A program made the position numbers and the translations under genes. Source: Prochlorococcus sp. AG-412-J13 (GTDB lineage: Bacteria > Cyanobacteriota > Cyanobacteriia > PCC-6307 > Cyanobiaceae). From it: a DNA stretch of 64,000 nucleotides. The notes beneath the pieces are model-generated. The model worked only from the letters and a program-made list of their open reading frames with translations, did no database searches and was not told the DNA's origin. This document shows, piece by piece, positions 19,630-28,061 of the stretch. How positions within the stretch are numbered: the stretch's first letter is position 1; each line of letters begins with the position of its first letter. The stretch spans positions 1-64,000 of the forward strand of contig QCLE01000011.1 of assembly GCA_003214815.1 (NCBI GenBank), written 5' to 3'.

Positions 19630-19644
19630 AAGTAAATTTTACTT
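19630..19644. promoter_or_regulatory. 15-base perfect dyad before the DUF2997-Ycf35 cluster
   Basis: AAGTAAATTTTACTT is a perfect palindrome around one central base, ending 15 bases before the ATG at 19660. A TATATAA box overlaps its left end (about 19625-19630). It could be an operator overlapping the promoter, or chance in AT-rich DNA; no regulator is known. Confidence 0.35.
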
Positions 19645-19659
19645 AGTACTTGATTTGTA

Positions 19660-19875
19660 ATGCCTCAAAAAACATTGAGATTCAAAATTTATCAAGACGG
19701 TAGAGTTGAAGAGACTGTTGAGGGATTTACTGGTAACTCATGTAATGAAGCTACAAAAAATCTCGAAGACGCTCTCGGTAAAGTAACAGTCAAGAAAAAA
19801 AAATCTGATGCTTTCATCTCTAATCAAAATGAAAACTTAAAAAAATTAAATCACGAATCTAATGTCACATTTTAG
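19660..19875 (+). CDS. DUF2997 small protein
   Basis: This 71-aa protein reads PQKTLRFKIYQDGRVEETVEGFTGNSCNEATKNLEDALGKV, then a Lys-rich tail. It matches the DUF2997 pattern, a short beta-rich domain found in cyanobacteria next to Ycf35. Its function is unknown. Its 3' end overlaps the next gene by 14 bases, so the two are almost certainly translated together. It begins the cluster DUF2997-Ycf35-ferredoxin-aldo/keto reductase, where every gap is 10 bases or less. Confidence 0.85.
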   Translation: MPQKTLRFKIYQDGRVEETVEGFTGNSCNEATKNLEDALGKVTVKKKKSDAFISNQNENLKKLNHESNVTF

Positions 19876-20254
19876 TACTATCAAAACACAGATCAAAGAA
19901 GCTGATCCATTGATTAAGGCCTTAAACAGCCTTGGTTATACTATTAACCAAGAAGAAAAGTTTGTTAAAGGCTATAGAGGTAAGTTTACAGCTGTTGATA
20001 TAAGCATGAATTTACCAGGTGAAACTAAAGTCGGATTTAAATGGGACAATAATTCAAATGCATATGAATTAGTTACTGATCTTGATCTTTGGAAATTTGA
20101 GCTTCCAGTGGAAAGATTTATTTCTAAAGTTACTCAAATGTATGCTTACCAAACAATTATTTCCAAAACTAAAGAAGATGGTTATCAAATTGTTGAAGAA
20201 AAAAACATAAATGACGGTTCTATTGAATTGGTTTTAACCAAGTGGGATAATTAA
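19862..20254 (+). CDS. ycf35: Ycf35 (DUF1257) protein
   Basis: The 130-aa protein starts SHFSTIKTQIKEADPLIKALNSLGY and contains GYRGKFTAVDISMNLPG and YAYQTIISKTKEDGYQIVEEK, the DUF1257/Ycf35 pattern conserved in cyanobacteria and some algal plastids. The function is unknown. It overlaps the DUF2997 gene by 14 bases and is followed 9 bases later by a ferredoxin, which suggests, but does not prove, a redox or iron-sulfur role for the set. Confidence 0.88.
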   Translation: MSHFSTIKTQIKEADPLIKALNSLGYTINQEEKFVKGYRGKFTAVDISMNLPGETKVGFKWDNNSNAYELVTDLDLWKFELPVERFISKVTQMYAYQTIISKTKEDGYQIVEEKNINDGSIELVLTKWDN

Positions 20255-20263
20255 TATCAGAAT

Positions 20264-20623
20264 ATGGATTTTACACATCCATTTGATAATCTTGAACAGA
20301 ATATTGAAATTACAGGCTGGGAGCCTGTACTAGGTGGACAGTTAGCGGAAAAAGCTGTTTGGGTTGATGAAGCTAAGTGTATTGGTTGCAAATATTGCGT
20401 ACATGTAGCCTCGAACACTTTCATGGTTGATGAATTTCATGGGAGAAGCCGAGCTATGAGGCAAGATGGGGATAGTTCTGATGTTATACAAGAAGCAATA
20501 GATACTTGCCCTGTTGATTGTATTCACTGGGTGAATTTTGAAGAATTGGACGATCTAGAGAATAGTCTCGATAGGGATATGTTTCAATCATTTGGAAAAC
20601 CACCAAGAATGAATAAGCATTAA
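20264..20623 (+). CDS. Single-cluster 4Fe-4S ferredoxin
   Basis: The 119-aa protein has one 4Fe-4S site: Cys39, Cys42 and Cys45 (CIGCKYC), with the fourth ligand probably Cys82 in TCPVDC; Cys86 is an extra cysteine. The N-terminal ~30 residues (HPFDNLEQNIEITGWEPVLGG) form an extension kept in cyanobacterial homologues next to Ycf35. It is a soluble electron carrier. It lies between ycf35 and an aldo/keto reductase with 9- and 10-base gaps, making a redox partnership with that reductase plausible. Confidence 0.9.
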   Translation: MDFTHPFDNLEQNIEITGWEPVLGGQLAEKAVWVDEAKCIGCKYCVHVASNTFMVDEFHGRSRAMRQDGDSSDVIQEAIDTCPVDCIHWVNFEELDDLENSLDRDMFQSFGKPPRMNKH

Positions 20624-20633
20624 CTTTAAAAAG

Positions 20634-21827
20634 ATGCAATATCGTAGATTTGGTCGAACCAATCTAAACATTCCTATTTTATCTTTAGGAGGCATGAGAT
20701 TTCAAAAAAGTTGGGATCAATTAGATTTTTCTGAGATTTCATATGAAGAGCAAAATAAACTAGAGAATATTTTAAATCTGGCAAATAAATATGGCTTAAG
20801 TCATGTAGAAACTGCTAAATACTATGGAACTTCAGAGATGCAATTAGGAATTGGTTTTCAACATAATAAAAAAATCCCAAATATTATTCAAACAAAGATT
20901 CCTCCAAATAGTGATCCGACAATTTTTGAGAAAGACGTTAAAGCAAGTATTGAAAAATTGAAAGTTAAAAAAATTGATTTGTTAGCAATACATGGTATTA
21001 ATACGGCAGAACATTTACATCAGGCTGTTCGAGATGGAGGTTGTATTGATATTTTGAGGAATTTTCAAAAAGAAAATTTAATTGGATCTATAGGATTCTC
21101 GACCCATGGAAAATCTTCACTTATCGAGAAGGCCATATCAACAAACTTATTTGATTATGTTAATTTGCACTGGTATTACATTAATCAAGAAAATACAAAG
21201 GTTATTAATTTAGCAAATAATTATGATCTTGGGGTTTTCATAATAAGTCCTACTGATAAAGGGGGACATCTTCATACTCCCTCAACAAAAATGTTGGAAC
21301 TTTGTAGTCCGCTTCATCCTATAGTTTTTAATGATCTTTTTTGCTTAAGGAACAAAAATGTCCATACTCTTAGTGTGGGCATTGCACAAGAGTCAGATTT
21401 TGATCTTCATTTAGAAGCTGTCTCTTTGTTATCAGAAACTGAACATTATGTTCCACAAATAGTAAATAGATTAAGGGAGGAATCAATTAATGCTTTAGGT
21501 TTAGAATGGTATCAAAATTGGAATAGAAATTTACCGAGTTGGGAATATACCCCCGGAAATATTAATATTCCCATTCTGCTTTGGCTTTCAAATTTAATAA
21601 ATTGGTTGGATATGGAGGGATTTGCAAGAGCTAGATATCAACTGCTTGGGAATGGAAGTCACTGGTTTCCAGGATGCAACGCTAATTCATTAGATGTGGA
21701 TGTTTCTGAAGGCCAATTATTGAAAGTTTTAGAAGGTCATATAAATCCTAAAAAAGTTATAAGAAAATTAAGAACTTTAAAAGAAAAGTTTGGCAATAAC
21801 GTTGCTAAAAGATTATCAAAAAAATAA
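20634..21827 (+). CDS. Aldo/keto reductase-family protein with a cysteine-poor C-terminal domain
   Basis: The 397-aa protein has an aldo/keto reductase barrel (YRRFGRTNLNIPILSLGGMRF at the start). Tetrad positions read Glu59 (where Asp is usual, in VETAKYYGTSE), Tyr64, Lys88 and His120. The C-terminal ~100 residues (TPGNINIPILLWL, then LGNGSHWFPGCNAN) resemble the C-terminal ferredoxin-like domain of COG1453-type reductases, but the expected CxxCxxC is absent. The gene directly follows a 4Fe-4S ferredoxin gene, which might supply electrons in trans. The substrate is unknown. It ends 2 bases before the convergent rsmG. Confidence 0.85.
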   Translation: MQYRRFGRTNLNIPILSLGGMRFQKSWDQLDFSEISYEEQNKLENILNLANKYGLSHVETAKYYGTSEMQLGIGFQHNKKIPNIIQTKIPPNSDPTIFEKDVKASIEKLKVKKIDLLAIHGINTAEHLHQAVRDGGCIDILRNFQKENLIGSIGFSTHGKSSLIEKAISTNLFDYVNLHWYYINQENTKVINLANNYDLGVFIISPTDKGGHLHTPSTKMLELCSPLHPIVFNDLFCLRNKNVHTLSVGIAQESDFDLHLEAVSLLSETEHYVPQIVNRLREESINALGLEWYQNWNRNLPSWEYTPGNINIPILLWLSNLINWLDMEGFARARYQLLGNGSHWFPGCNANSLDVDVSEGQLLKVLEGHINPKKVIRKLRTLKEKFGNNVAKRLSKK

Positions 21828-21829
21828 TT

Positions 21830-22543
21830 TCATAATGGATTTTTTTCAGGTTTACCAACTTTTCTAGGGTAAATTTCAGGGCAAAAATTTTTAGGTTGAA
21901 TAAGAATAATATTTCGGGTGCCTTTACTTTTTGGTAATAAAATCTTCTTTTTCTCTTTAAATTTTCCTGCTAATATTTCTAAAGTTTTATCCAGATTTTT
22001 ACTTTCTTCATCAGTCCATTTCCCACAATATAAAACTCCGAATCCTTCTTTTTTTAGCATTGGTATTATATATTCTGAAACTGTTGATGGATTACTAACC
22101 GCTCTAGTAGTAGCTATATGGAAACTATTTCTCATTGACGATTGATGGGCTAAATTTTCAATACGATCATTGATTACATGAATATTGTTTTTGAAATTGA
22201 TCTCTTTAATTAAGGCTTTTAGTGCATCTGTTTTCTTTTTGGAAGAATCAACAAGGTATATTTCTGAAGTAGGATGAGTTATGGCATAAGCTAAACCAGG
22301 GAAGCCACAGCCGGATCCAATATCTAAAAATTTTTTATTATCAAAATTAATATTCGGGAAAGTTTTAAAGGGCCAAATGCTGTCAAAAACTTGAGATACC
22401 CAATAATCATCACCATTAACTAATCTCGTTAAGTTGGTTTGATTATTTAATTCTTTAATTTTAATTTGCAATTTTTGAAACATAATTATCTCTTCTTCAG
22501 TTATTAAGGAAAAAATTTCTTCTGGAATGTTTTGTTTATTCAT
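21830..22543 (-). CDS. rsmG: 16S rRNA (guanine-N7) methyltransferase RsmG
   Basis: RsmG methylates G527 of 16S rRNA. The 237-aa protein has LTRLVNGDDYWVSQVFDSI, the SAM-binding motif FLDIGSGCGFPGLAYAI, YLVDSSKKKTDALKAL, and ATTRAVSNPSTVSEYI. All fit the RsmG/GidB family. Start ATG. It converges with the aldo/keto reductase with only 2 bases between the stops. Confidence 0.95.
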   Translation of the reverse strand: MNKQNIPEEIFSLITEEEIIMFQKLQIKIKELNNQTNLTRLVNGDDYWVSQVFDSIWPFKTFPNINFDNKKFLDIGSGCGFPGLAYAITHPTSEIYLVDSSKKKTDALKALIKEINFKNNIHVINDRIENLAHQSSMRNSFHIATTRAVSNPSTVSEYIIPMLKKEGFGVLYCGKWTDEESKNLDKTLEILAGKFKEKKKILLPKSKGTRNIILIQPKNFCPEIYPRKVGKPEKNPL

Positions 22544-22632
22544 TTAGGTATCAATATAAATTTTTACCATTCATAAAATACATTCTATTTATTAAAAATT
22601 TATTAGAATTACAATATTAATAAAAGAATATT

Positions 22633-23073
22633 TTGAAAGGGGAAGTTTCTTATTACAAAATTTTAGGTGTAGATGAAAATGCCTCAAATCATGAATTAAG
22701 AAAGGCATTTTGCAAACTTTCCATTGAGTTGCATCCTGATACAACTTCTTTAGAAATAGACGACGCTAAAAGTAAATTTCAAGAAGTTTTGGAAGCTTAT
22801 GAAAATTTGAATAATAGTAATTTGAGGAAAATTTATGATGACAAACTAAAGGAAAAATCTAGAAATAAAAATAATGCTAAAGTTTTAAATAATTTAATAA
22901 TCAATTCAAATAATCAAAATTTAGTAGGGAATAGAAGACCTTTTTCAAATGGGGAATTGTTTTCGTTATTTCTTTTGTTTATTATCATTTCTATTAGTTT
23001 GATTTGTTCAATTTTTATTGCCTCTTTTACTGGCAAAGAATTAGATACAATACCTATCTGGTTATTAAAATGA
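22633..23073 (+). CDS. Membrane-anchored J-domain protein
   Basis: The 146-aa protein opens with a J-domain (about 5-70): YYKILGVDENASNHELRKAFCKLSIELHPDTT. The diagnostic HPD tripeptide is intact, so it should stimulate an Hsp70 ATPase. The middle is Asn-rich. A strong hydrophobic segment (FSLFLLFIIISISLICSIFIASF, about 108-131) predicts one membrane span near the C-terminus. The zinc-finger and substrate domains of DnaJ are missing. Start TTG. It pairs with the DUF3143 gene 15 bases downstream, a recurrent cyanobacterial neighbourhood. Confidence 0.88.
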   Translation: MKGEVSYYKILGVDENASNHELRKAFCKLSIELHPDTTSLEIDDAKSKFQEVLEAYENLNNSNLRKIYDDKLKEKSRNKNNAKVLNNLIINSNNQNLVGNRRPFSNGELFSLFLLFIIISISLICSIFIASFTGKELDTIPIWLLK

Positions 23074-23088
23074 TACTTTAAAAAGTCT

Positions 23089-23346
23089 GTGAATCTTTCT
23101 AAAAAACCCATTAACCAACATTCACTTCAATCATTGGAATTGTGGCTAACTGATTTAGGTGCTGAGAAGGATGTTAACAATCCATCTAAATGGTACCTGT
23201 TACTTTCTAATTGGAATGCAACTATTATTTTTGAACAAGAAGATTTAAGTGTTATCTGGGAAAGTAAAGGACAAGAAACTAAAAGACTATTTTCCTATTG
23301 CATTAACAGAGAAGACGTGGAAAATGCAATACTGCAGGGACCTTAA
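23089..23346 (+). CDS. DUF3143 protein
   Basis: This 85-aa protein, with a GTG start, has the DUF3143 pattern: NQHSLQSLELWLTDLGAEKD, SKWYLLLSNWNATIIFEQEDLSVIW, then RLFSYCINREDVENAILQGP. The function is unknown. It follows a membrane J-domain gene by 15 bases and is probably cotranscribed, which hints at a role with that co-chaperone. It converges with bioA with an 8-base gap. Confidence 0.85.
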   Translation: MNLSKKPINQHSLQSLELWLTDLGAEKDVNNPSKWYLLLSNWNATIIFEQEDLSVIWESKGQETKRLFSYCINREDVENAILQGP

Positions 23347-23354
23347 TTTTCTAT

Positions 23355-24656
23355 CTAAAGATTTTCTAAGATTCGCCTTATTATCCAGTAACTTTTTTCT
23401 AATTGATCATCTGTTATACAGAGAGGCGGCAAGAGGTAAATAACATTCCCTAGGGGCCTAATAAATAAACCTTGTTCCATTGCAAGACTTTTTATTTCTT
23501 TCCCAATATTATTGAAATAACCTTTTTTGTTCCCAATATCTATATCAAAGGCGGCAATTGTGCCGGATACCCTTATCTTTTTTATATAAGGTAAGTTTTT
23601 AAAGTTAATTAAATTAACTAAATGTTTTTCTTCAAATGAAAGGTATTTGTGTGGTTCTTTTTCTAATAAATCAAGACTAGCGTTTGCCGCAGCACAACCT
23701 AAAGGATTAGCAGTAAAACTATGTCCATGCCAAAAAGTTTTTCTTGGGGAATCATCAATAAAGGATTGAAAAATTTTTTCTTTACATAAAGTTATTCCCA
23801 TCGGTAAAAATCCACCAGTTAAGCCTTTTGAAATACTTATTAAATCAGGAATGATTTTTGCCTTTTGAAACGCAAAAAGGCTTCCACATCTTCCAAACCC
23901 AGTCAATACTTCATCGGCAATGAACAAAGAATTATTATTTTTTATAATTTCTGAAACTTTTTTTATAAACTGAGGCCTAACCATATTCATTCCTCCTGCT
24001 CCTTGAACAAGTGGCTCAAGGATTACTGCAACTGTGGGAGTTTTAAGTAGAGTTTCTAATCTTTGGATCGCCTCATTTTCTTTATTTTCTACTTCTTCAT
24101 CGTTCATCCAAGTTGAAGGCCATGGGACTCTCCTAACTGGGAACATAAGATTATCAAAATTCTCATTAAAAATATTTCTTTCACCTAAAGCCATTGCTCC
24201 AAATGTATCGCCATGATAGGCGCCATCAAAAGCTACTATTTGAGTTCTTGCCTCTCCTCTATTTTGCCATGATTGGAAGGCAATTTTTAAAGCGACTTCC
24301 ACTGCAGTAGAACCGTTATCAGAAAAGAATAATCTTTCTAGTTTTGTTAATTCACTAAGTCTTTCGGCTAATTTTTTTGCCTGTGGATGTAAGAAATCAG
24401 CAAATATAACTTGCTCAAGTTTTTTTGACTGATCGAAAATGGCATCCGCAATATATTCGTTACTATGACCATGAAGAGTTACCCACCAACTACTAATTGC
24501 ATCTATTAGCTCTTTTTTCGGATCTTTAGTAAATAGGAGGGCATCTTTACCATGAGTTACTTCTATCTGCGGTTTGCTGTTATTGATTTGTGTAAAAGGT
24601 GGCCAAATATTTGGGTGCCAACCTTGATTTGGAGTTTTTGAATCCAAAGATGTCAT
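23355..24656 (-). CDS. bioA: Adenosylmethionine-8-amino-7-oxononanoate aminotransferase
   Basis: BioA converts KAPA to DAPA with SAM as amino donor, using PLP. The 433-aa protein has the class III aminotransferase features: FFSDNGSTAVEVALKIA, AFDGAYHGDTFGAMALG, Asp248 in LFIADEVLTGFGR, and the PLP lysine Lys277 in DLISISKGLTGGFLPMG. HGHSFTANPLGCAAANASL is the BioA-type substrate segment. It is the last gene of the minus-strand bio operon: bioD stops at the base just before the bioA ATG. Confidence 0.97.
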   Translation of the reverse strand: MTSLDSKTPNQGWHPNIWPPFTQINNSKPQIEVTHGKDALLFTKDPKKELIDAISSWWVTLHGHSNEYIADAIFDQSKKLEQVIFADFLHPQAKKLAERLSELTKLERLFFSDNGSTAVEVALKIAFQSWQNRGEARTQIVAFDGAYHGDTFGAMALGERNIFNENFDNLMFPVRRVPWPSTWMNDEEVENKENEAIQRLETLLKTPTVAVILEPLVQGAGGMNMVRPQFIKKVSEIIKNNNSLFIADEVLTGFGRCGSLFAFQKAKIIPDLISISKGLTGGFLPMGITLCKEKIFQSFIDDSPRKTFWHGHSFTANPLGCAAANASLDLLEKEPHKYLSFEEKHLVNLINFKNLPYIKKIRVSGTIAAFDIDIGNKKGYFNNIGKEIKSLAMEQGLFIRPLGNVIYLLPPLCITDDQLEKSYWIIRRILENL

Positions 24657-25322
24657 TTAACTTGTTTTTGAGTTTAAAAGTGAGATCAACTTATTTTTGA
24701 TGTCTAGTTCTTTCCATAGTATATCTAAATTATTTGAGTCCATTTTTTTGATGTAAGGAAATTCAGTAATTAACGGAATACCACTAAAATCAACTAGAGT
24801 TTTTGGATTATCTAAGTGTTTTTCCCCATTAACTACTAAACCTAAAATCTTAATATTTCTTCGTTTTAAGGCCTCAATACTAAGCAGGGTATGGTTAAGA
24901 GTGCCAAGTGAGCTCTTACATACAAGTATTACCGGAAGATTCCATTGTTTTATTTGATCTATTTGCAAAAAATTCCGTGTTATTGGAACCATTAATCCAC
25001 CTGCAGTTTCTACAATTAATGAGCCTTTTACTTTTGGCAATCTCAACATGTCAAAGTTAATAGTTTTTTGATCTATTTCAGCAGCCCAATGAGGAGATAA
25101 AGGTTGTGTAAAGACATAAGCTTCTTTAATGATTTTCTCTTTACTTACTTGTGCAAGTTTTTCAACAGTTTGACTATCAGTTTGCGATTCAATACCACTT
25201 TGAATAGGCTTCCAATAAAAGGAATTTAATCCTTTCACGAAAAAAGAGCTTATTAAAGTTTTCCCAATATCAGTATCTGTTCCACAAATTATAAATTTGA
25301 AAATACTATCCTGACTAATCAT
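24657..25322 (-). CDS. bioD: Dethiobiotin synthetase
   Basis: BioD closes the ureido ring of dethiobiotin from DAPA, CO2 and ATP. The 221-aa protein has the P-loop GTDTDIGKT (residues 14-22), FYWKPIQSG, and VETAGGLMVPI in place of the common EGAGG, as well as LVCKSSLGTLNHTLLSIEAL. It overlaps bioC by 4 bases and abuts bioA. Confidence 0.95.
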   Translation of the reverse strand: MISQDSIFKFIICGTDTDIGKTLISSFFVKGLNSFYWKPIQSGIESQTDSQTVEKLAQVSKEKIIKEAYVFTQPLSPHWAAEIDQKTINFDMLRLPKVKGSLIVETAGGLMVPITRNFLQIDQIKQWNLPVILVCKSSLGTLNHTLLSIEALKRRNIKILGLVVNGEKHLDNPKTLVDFSGIPLITEFPYIKKMDSNNLDILWKELDIKNKLISLLNSKTS

Positions 25323-26089
25323 AATTTCTTTATTATTTGAATCTCAATTTGCCATGAAAGATTCACTGTATTATTGTAATTCTTTGGCCAAAACTTTTGA
25401 ATTTCTTTTAACTCTTTCACTGTTTTGCGTTTACGATTTGTTGATTGTGCTCCTACATTTTTAATGCTTCTAAAAAGCTTATATATATCTTCAAAAGTTT
25501 CAAGATAATTAAACTTTTCTGAATAATGTATTTCAGTTGATTTGAAATGTTTTAATAATTCTTTAGAGCAAAGGAAATTAAGACCACTATATTCAATATC
25601 AATTTTTCTACAAGTATCTTTCCATTCAGGAAAACAATCTTTTGTTGGATATGAAATTATTAAAAAACCTCCAGGTATTAATTTACTAAACCAATTTTTT
25701 ATTATCTTTTCTGGCTTGTTTAACCAATGTATGCAAAAGTTAGATGTTAATAAAGAACAGTTATTGATTTCAGGAGGTAAATCATTATTCAAATCCCATA
25801 AAATTTTTTTACTAGATAATTTATTCTTAAGAAGCATTTTTTTGCTGAAATCAATTCTGGATACTTTTTTGGAAGAAAATTTTTTTTCGATTTCATCAGC
25901 TAATAGTCCTGGTCCTGATCCAAGATCTATCCATTCACCTTTTTTTTGGGGATTTAATTCTTTGATAAATTGAACAATCTTTTCTGCAAAAAACTTCTGA
26001 ATATTTGAAAACTCTAAATACCGATATGCAGCATAATTGAAATTTTTTTTTATTTTCTCATTCCACTGTTTATTATCCATTTCAAGCAT
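25319..26089 (-). CDS. bioC: Malonyl-ACP O-methyltransferase BioC
   Basis: BioC methylates malonyl-ACP so the fatty acid machinery can build the pimelate chain. The 256-aa protein has a class I SAM motif (WIDLGSGPGLLADEI), NFCIHWLNKPEK and PGGFLIISYPTKD, plus the C-terminal region typical of BioC (RSIKNVGAQSTNRKRK). Start ATG 26089; ATG 26080 is an alternative. The first ATG is fused with the bioK stop (ATGCTTGA, an 8-base overlap), which favours coupled translation. Confidence 0.92.
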   Translation of the reverse strand: MLEMDNKQWNEKIKKNFNYAAYRYLEFSNIQKFFAEKIVQFIKELNPQKKGEWIDLGSGPGLLADEIEKKFSSKKVSRIDFSKKMLLKNKLSSKKILWDLNNDLPPEINNCSLLTSNFCIHWLNKPEKIIKNWFSKLIPGGFLIISYPTKDCFPEWKDTCRKIDIEYSGLNFLCSKELLKHFKSTEIHYSEKFNYLETFEDIYKLFRSIKNVGAQSTNRKRKTVKELKEIQKFWPKNYNNTVNLSWQIEIQIIKKL

Positions 26090-26786
26090 TAAATGTATTA
26101 AGTAAGATTTCGTATAAATTTAAATTATTCAAGCAATGACCTTGCTGAGCTAATTTAATTAAAATTGGCTTCCTATCAAGTGTTTTATTTAAGGAATCTA
26201 AAAAGTTATTATTTGATTCGTTGTTGAGAATCAAATCATTTTCTGATTTAATAAAAATAATTTTGCAATCTTTTTCTAAAAATAGTGGAAATTCTCTATT
26301 GATGTAAAGTTGTTTTAAATCACTTAAAAGAAGAGGTTTATTTAAACTCTCTAAACTTTTATAAAAGATATTTTTAAAACTATTATTTATATCATTTGGC
26401 ATAAATGACCTATGTATAAATTCTTTCAACATATCCTTAGGTTCATCTTTTATAATTTTTGTTTCCATTCTTTTTAGAGACCTCAAAATAAAGTTTCTCT
26501 TATTACTTACAGGAAGAAAATTATTAAAAGAATTGATCAGAACAATATGAGTTGCTTCTTTTAAAATTTTTTTTTGCATTAAATGAAAACCATATGAATG
26601 GCATAAAGTCATTCTGATTTCTTTTTTAGAGTCGCTTTTAATCCATTTTGCCTGATAAGTATTTGTCGAAAAATAGCCTCTTTCATTATCTTGCCAATGC
26701 CAATTATTATTTAAAAAATCCACTTTATAATCATCCCAGAAATGTTTATTTAGTCCCCACCCATGTTGAGTAATAATTTGTTTCAT
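26082..26786 (-). CDS. bioK: Pimeloyl-ACP methyl ester esterase, BioK type
   Basis: This 234-aa alpha/beta hydrolase sits between bioF and bioC, where an esterase is needed to demethylate pimeloyl-ACP methyl ester. The nucleophile is Ser64 in LCHSYGFHL, with likely Asp184 (SENDLIL) and His217 (QQGHCLN), so the triad looks complete. The QHGWGLNKHFWDD start resembles BioH-like enzymes. BioK is the known replacement for BioH in marine picocyanobacteria, and position plus triad support that call. It overlaps bioF by 4 bases and bioC by 8. Confidence 0.87.
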   Translation of the reverse strand: MKQIITQHGWGLNKHFWDDYKVDFLNNNWHWQDNERGYFSTNTYQAKWIKSDSKKEIRMTLCHSYGFHLMQKKILKEATHIVLINSFNNFLPVSNKRNFILRSLKRMETKIIKDEPKDMLKEFIHRSFMPNDINNSFKNIFYKSLESLNKPLLLSDLKQLYINREFPLFLEKDCKIIFIKSENDLILNNESNNNFLDSLNKTLDRKPILIKLAQQGHCLNNLNLYEILLNTFNA

Positions 26787-27922
26787 TTAAAATCTTTCAA
26801 TACTGCAATGAAATTCTTTAGCAGATTAAAATCTAAGTTTCTTCTTATTGTTATTCTGATTCTTGATTGCCCAGCTGGAACAGTGGGAGGTCTTATCGCA
26901 ATTGCTAAAAACCCATTTTTTTCGAGATATTTTTGTAAATAAATTGCCTTTTCTTCTTGGCCAACAATAATTGATAAAATGTGAGAATCTCCTTGAACTG
27001 GTAAACTAAAATTTTTAATAATTTCATCTTTCCATACCTTCGCAGAAGATAACAAATTATTCCCCCATTCTTTATTTTCTAAAATTTTTTTCAAACCTTC
27101 TAGTGCCCCAGCAGCTAAAGATGGAGCAAGCGCGGTTGTGTACCTAAATGCACCACTTGTTTGGATAAGATATTCACCAATTTCTGAATTGGAAGCTATG
27201 AAAGCTCCACCGCTTCCAAATGCTTTTCCAAAAGTTCCAGTAATCATAGTTATATCCGAACGGCAATTAAAACTTAAACCCCTGCCTTCAGGGCCCAAGA
27301 TCCCAATTGCATGAGCTTCGTCAACTAATAATTGAACACTATATTTTTTGCAAATTTCAGTTATTTCTCTAAGCGGAGCAATTGATCCCTCCATGCTATA
27401 AAGAGATTCAACAACAACTAAAATGGAATTTTTTATAGGGTTAGATTTAATAATTTTATCTTCTAAATCTTTTAGATTATTGTGTGAAAATCGAACCAGT
27501 TTTGCTTGAGTAGCTTTGATTCCGACCAATAAAGAGTTATGGATCAATTTATCTGCTATTACGATACTATTTCTTTTTGCTAAAGTCTGGATAGCGGCTA
27601 TGTTTGCCTGAAATCCGCTTGGGAAAAGTAATACTTTTTGTTGATCAAGCCACTCGGCAAGTTTTTTCTCTAATAATTTATGTACTGGTCTTGAACCCGT
27701 AATAAACCTAGAGCTTCCTGAACCAATACCTTCTAAAAGGCTTATTTCGTAAGCAGCTTTTATTAAATCCTTGTCCCTGCTTAATCCAAAATAATCATTA
27801 CTGCATAAGTCTATAAGTTTTTTATTATGCGAATTTAAGCTTAGAAGTTCGAATGGTTTTTTACCTAAAGAAAATGTTTTTAATTTACGGATTCTATTTC
27901 TTGGAATTTTTATTTTTTTCAT
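26783..27922 (-). CDS. bioF: 8-amino-7-oxononanoate synthase
   Basis: BioF condenses pimeloyl-ACP with alanine (PLP enzyme). The 379-aa protein has LCSNDYFGLS, SGSSRFITGSRPVHKLLEKKLAEW, Asp201/His204 in LLVDEAHAIGILG, and the PLP lysine Lys233 in GTFGKAFGSGGAF. It is the first gene of the operon. The 139-base spacer to the divergent helicase should hold its promoter and includes a 12-base perfect palindrome at 28007-28018. No BirA-type operator was recognised. Confidence 0.96.
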   Translation of the reverse strand: MKKIKIPRNRIRKLKTFSLGKKPFELLSLNSHNKKLIDLCSNDYFGLSRDKDLIKAAYEISLLEGIGSGSSRFITGSRPVHKLLEKKLAEWLDQQKVLLFPSGFQANIAAIQTLAKRNSIVIADKLIHNSLLVGIKATQAKLVRFSHNNLKDLEDKIIKSNPIKNSILVVVESLYSMEGSIAPLREITEICKKYSVQLLVDEAHAIGILGPEGRGLSFNCRSDITMITGTFGKAFGSGGAFIASNSEIGEYLIQTSGAFRYTTALAPSLAAGALEGLKKILENKEWGNNLLSSAKVWKDEIIKNFSLPVQGDSHILSIIVGQEEKAIYLQKYLEKNGFLAIAIRPPTVPAGQSRIRITIRRNLDFNLLKNFIAVLKDFK

Positions 27923-28061
27923 ATTGGCAAAATAATATATAGTGGATTTAATTAAAAAGATTTAGATTTACTATTAAAGTTTGCAAGGTATTTTTTGTTT
28001 ATTAATATCTATATAGATCATATATTAAGAAGTTAACTCATCCTCTCTTCAATCACAATTA

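Noticed and set aside
28007-28018. 12-base palindrome ATCTATATAGAT before the helicase and bioF
   Set aside because: It is almost pure A/T and short enough to be expected by chance in this genome; listed only as a note in the bioF entry.
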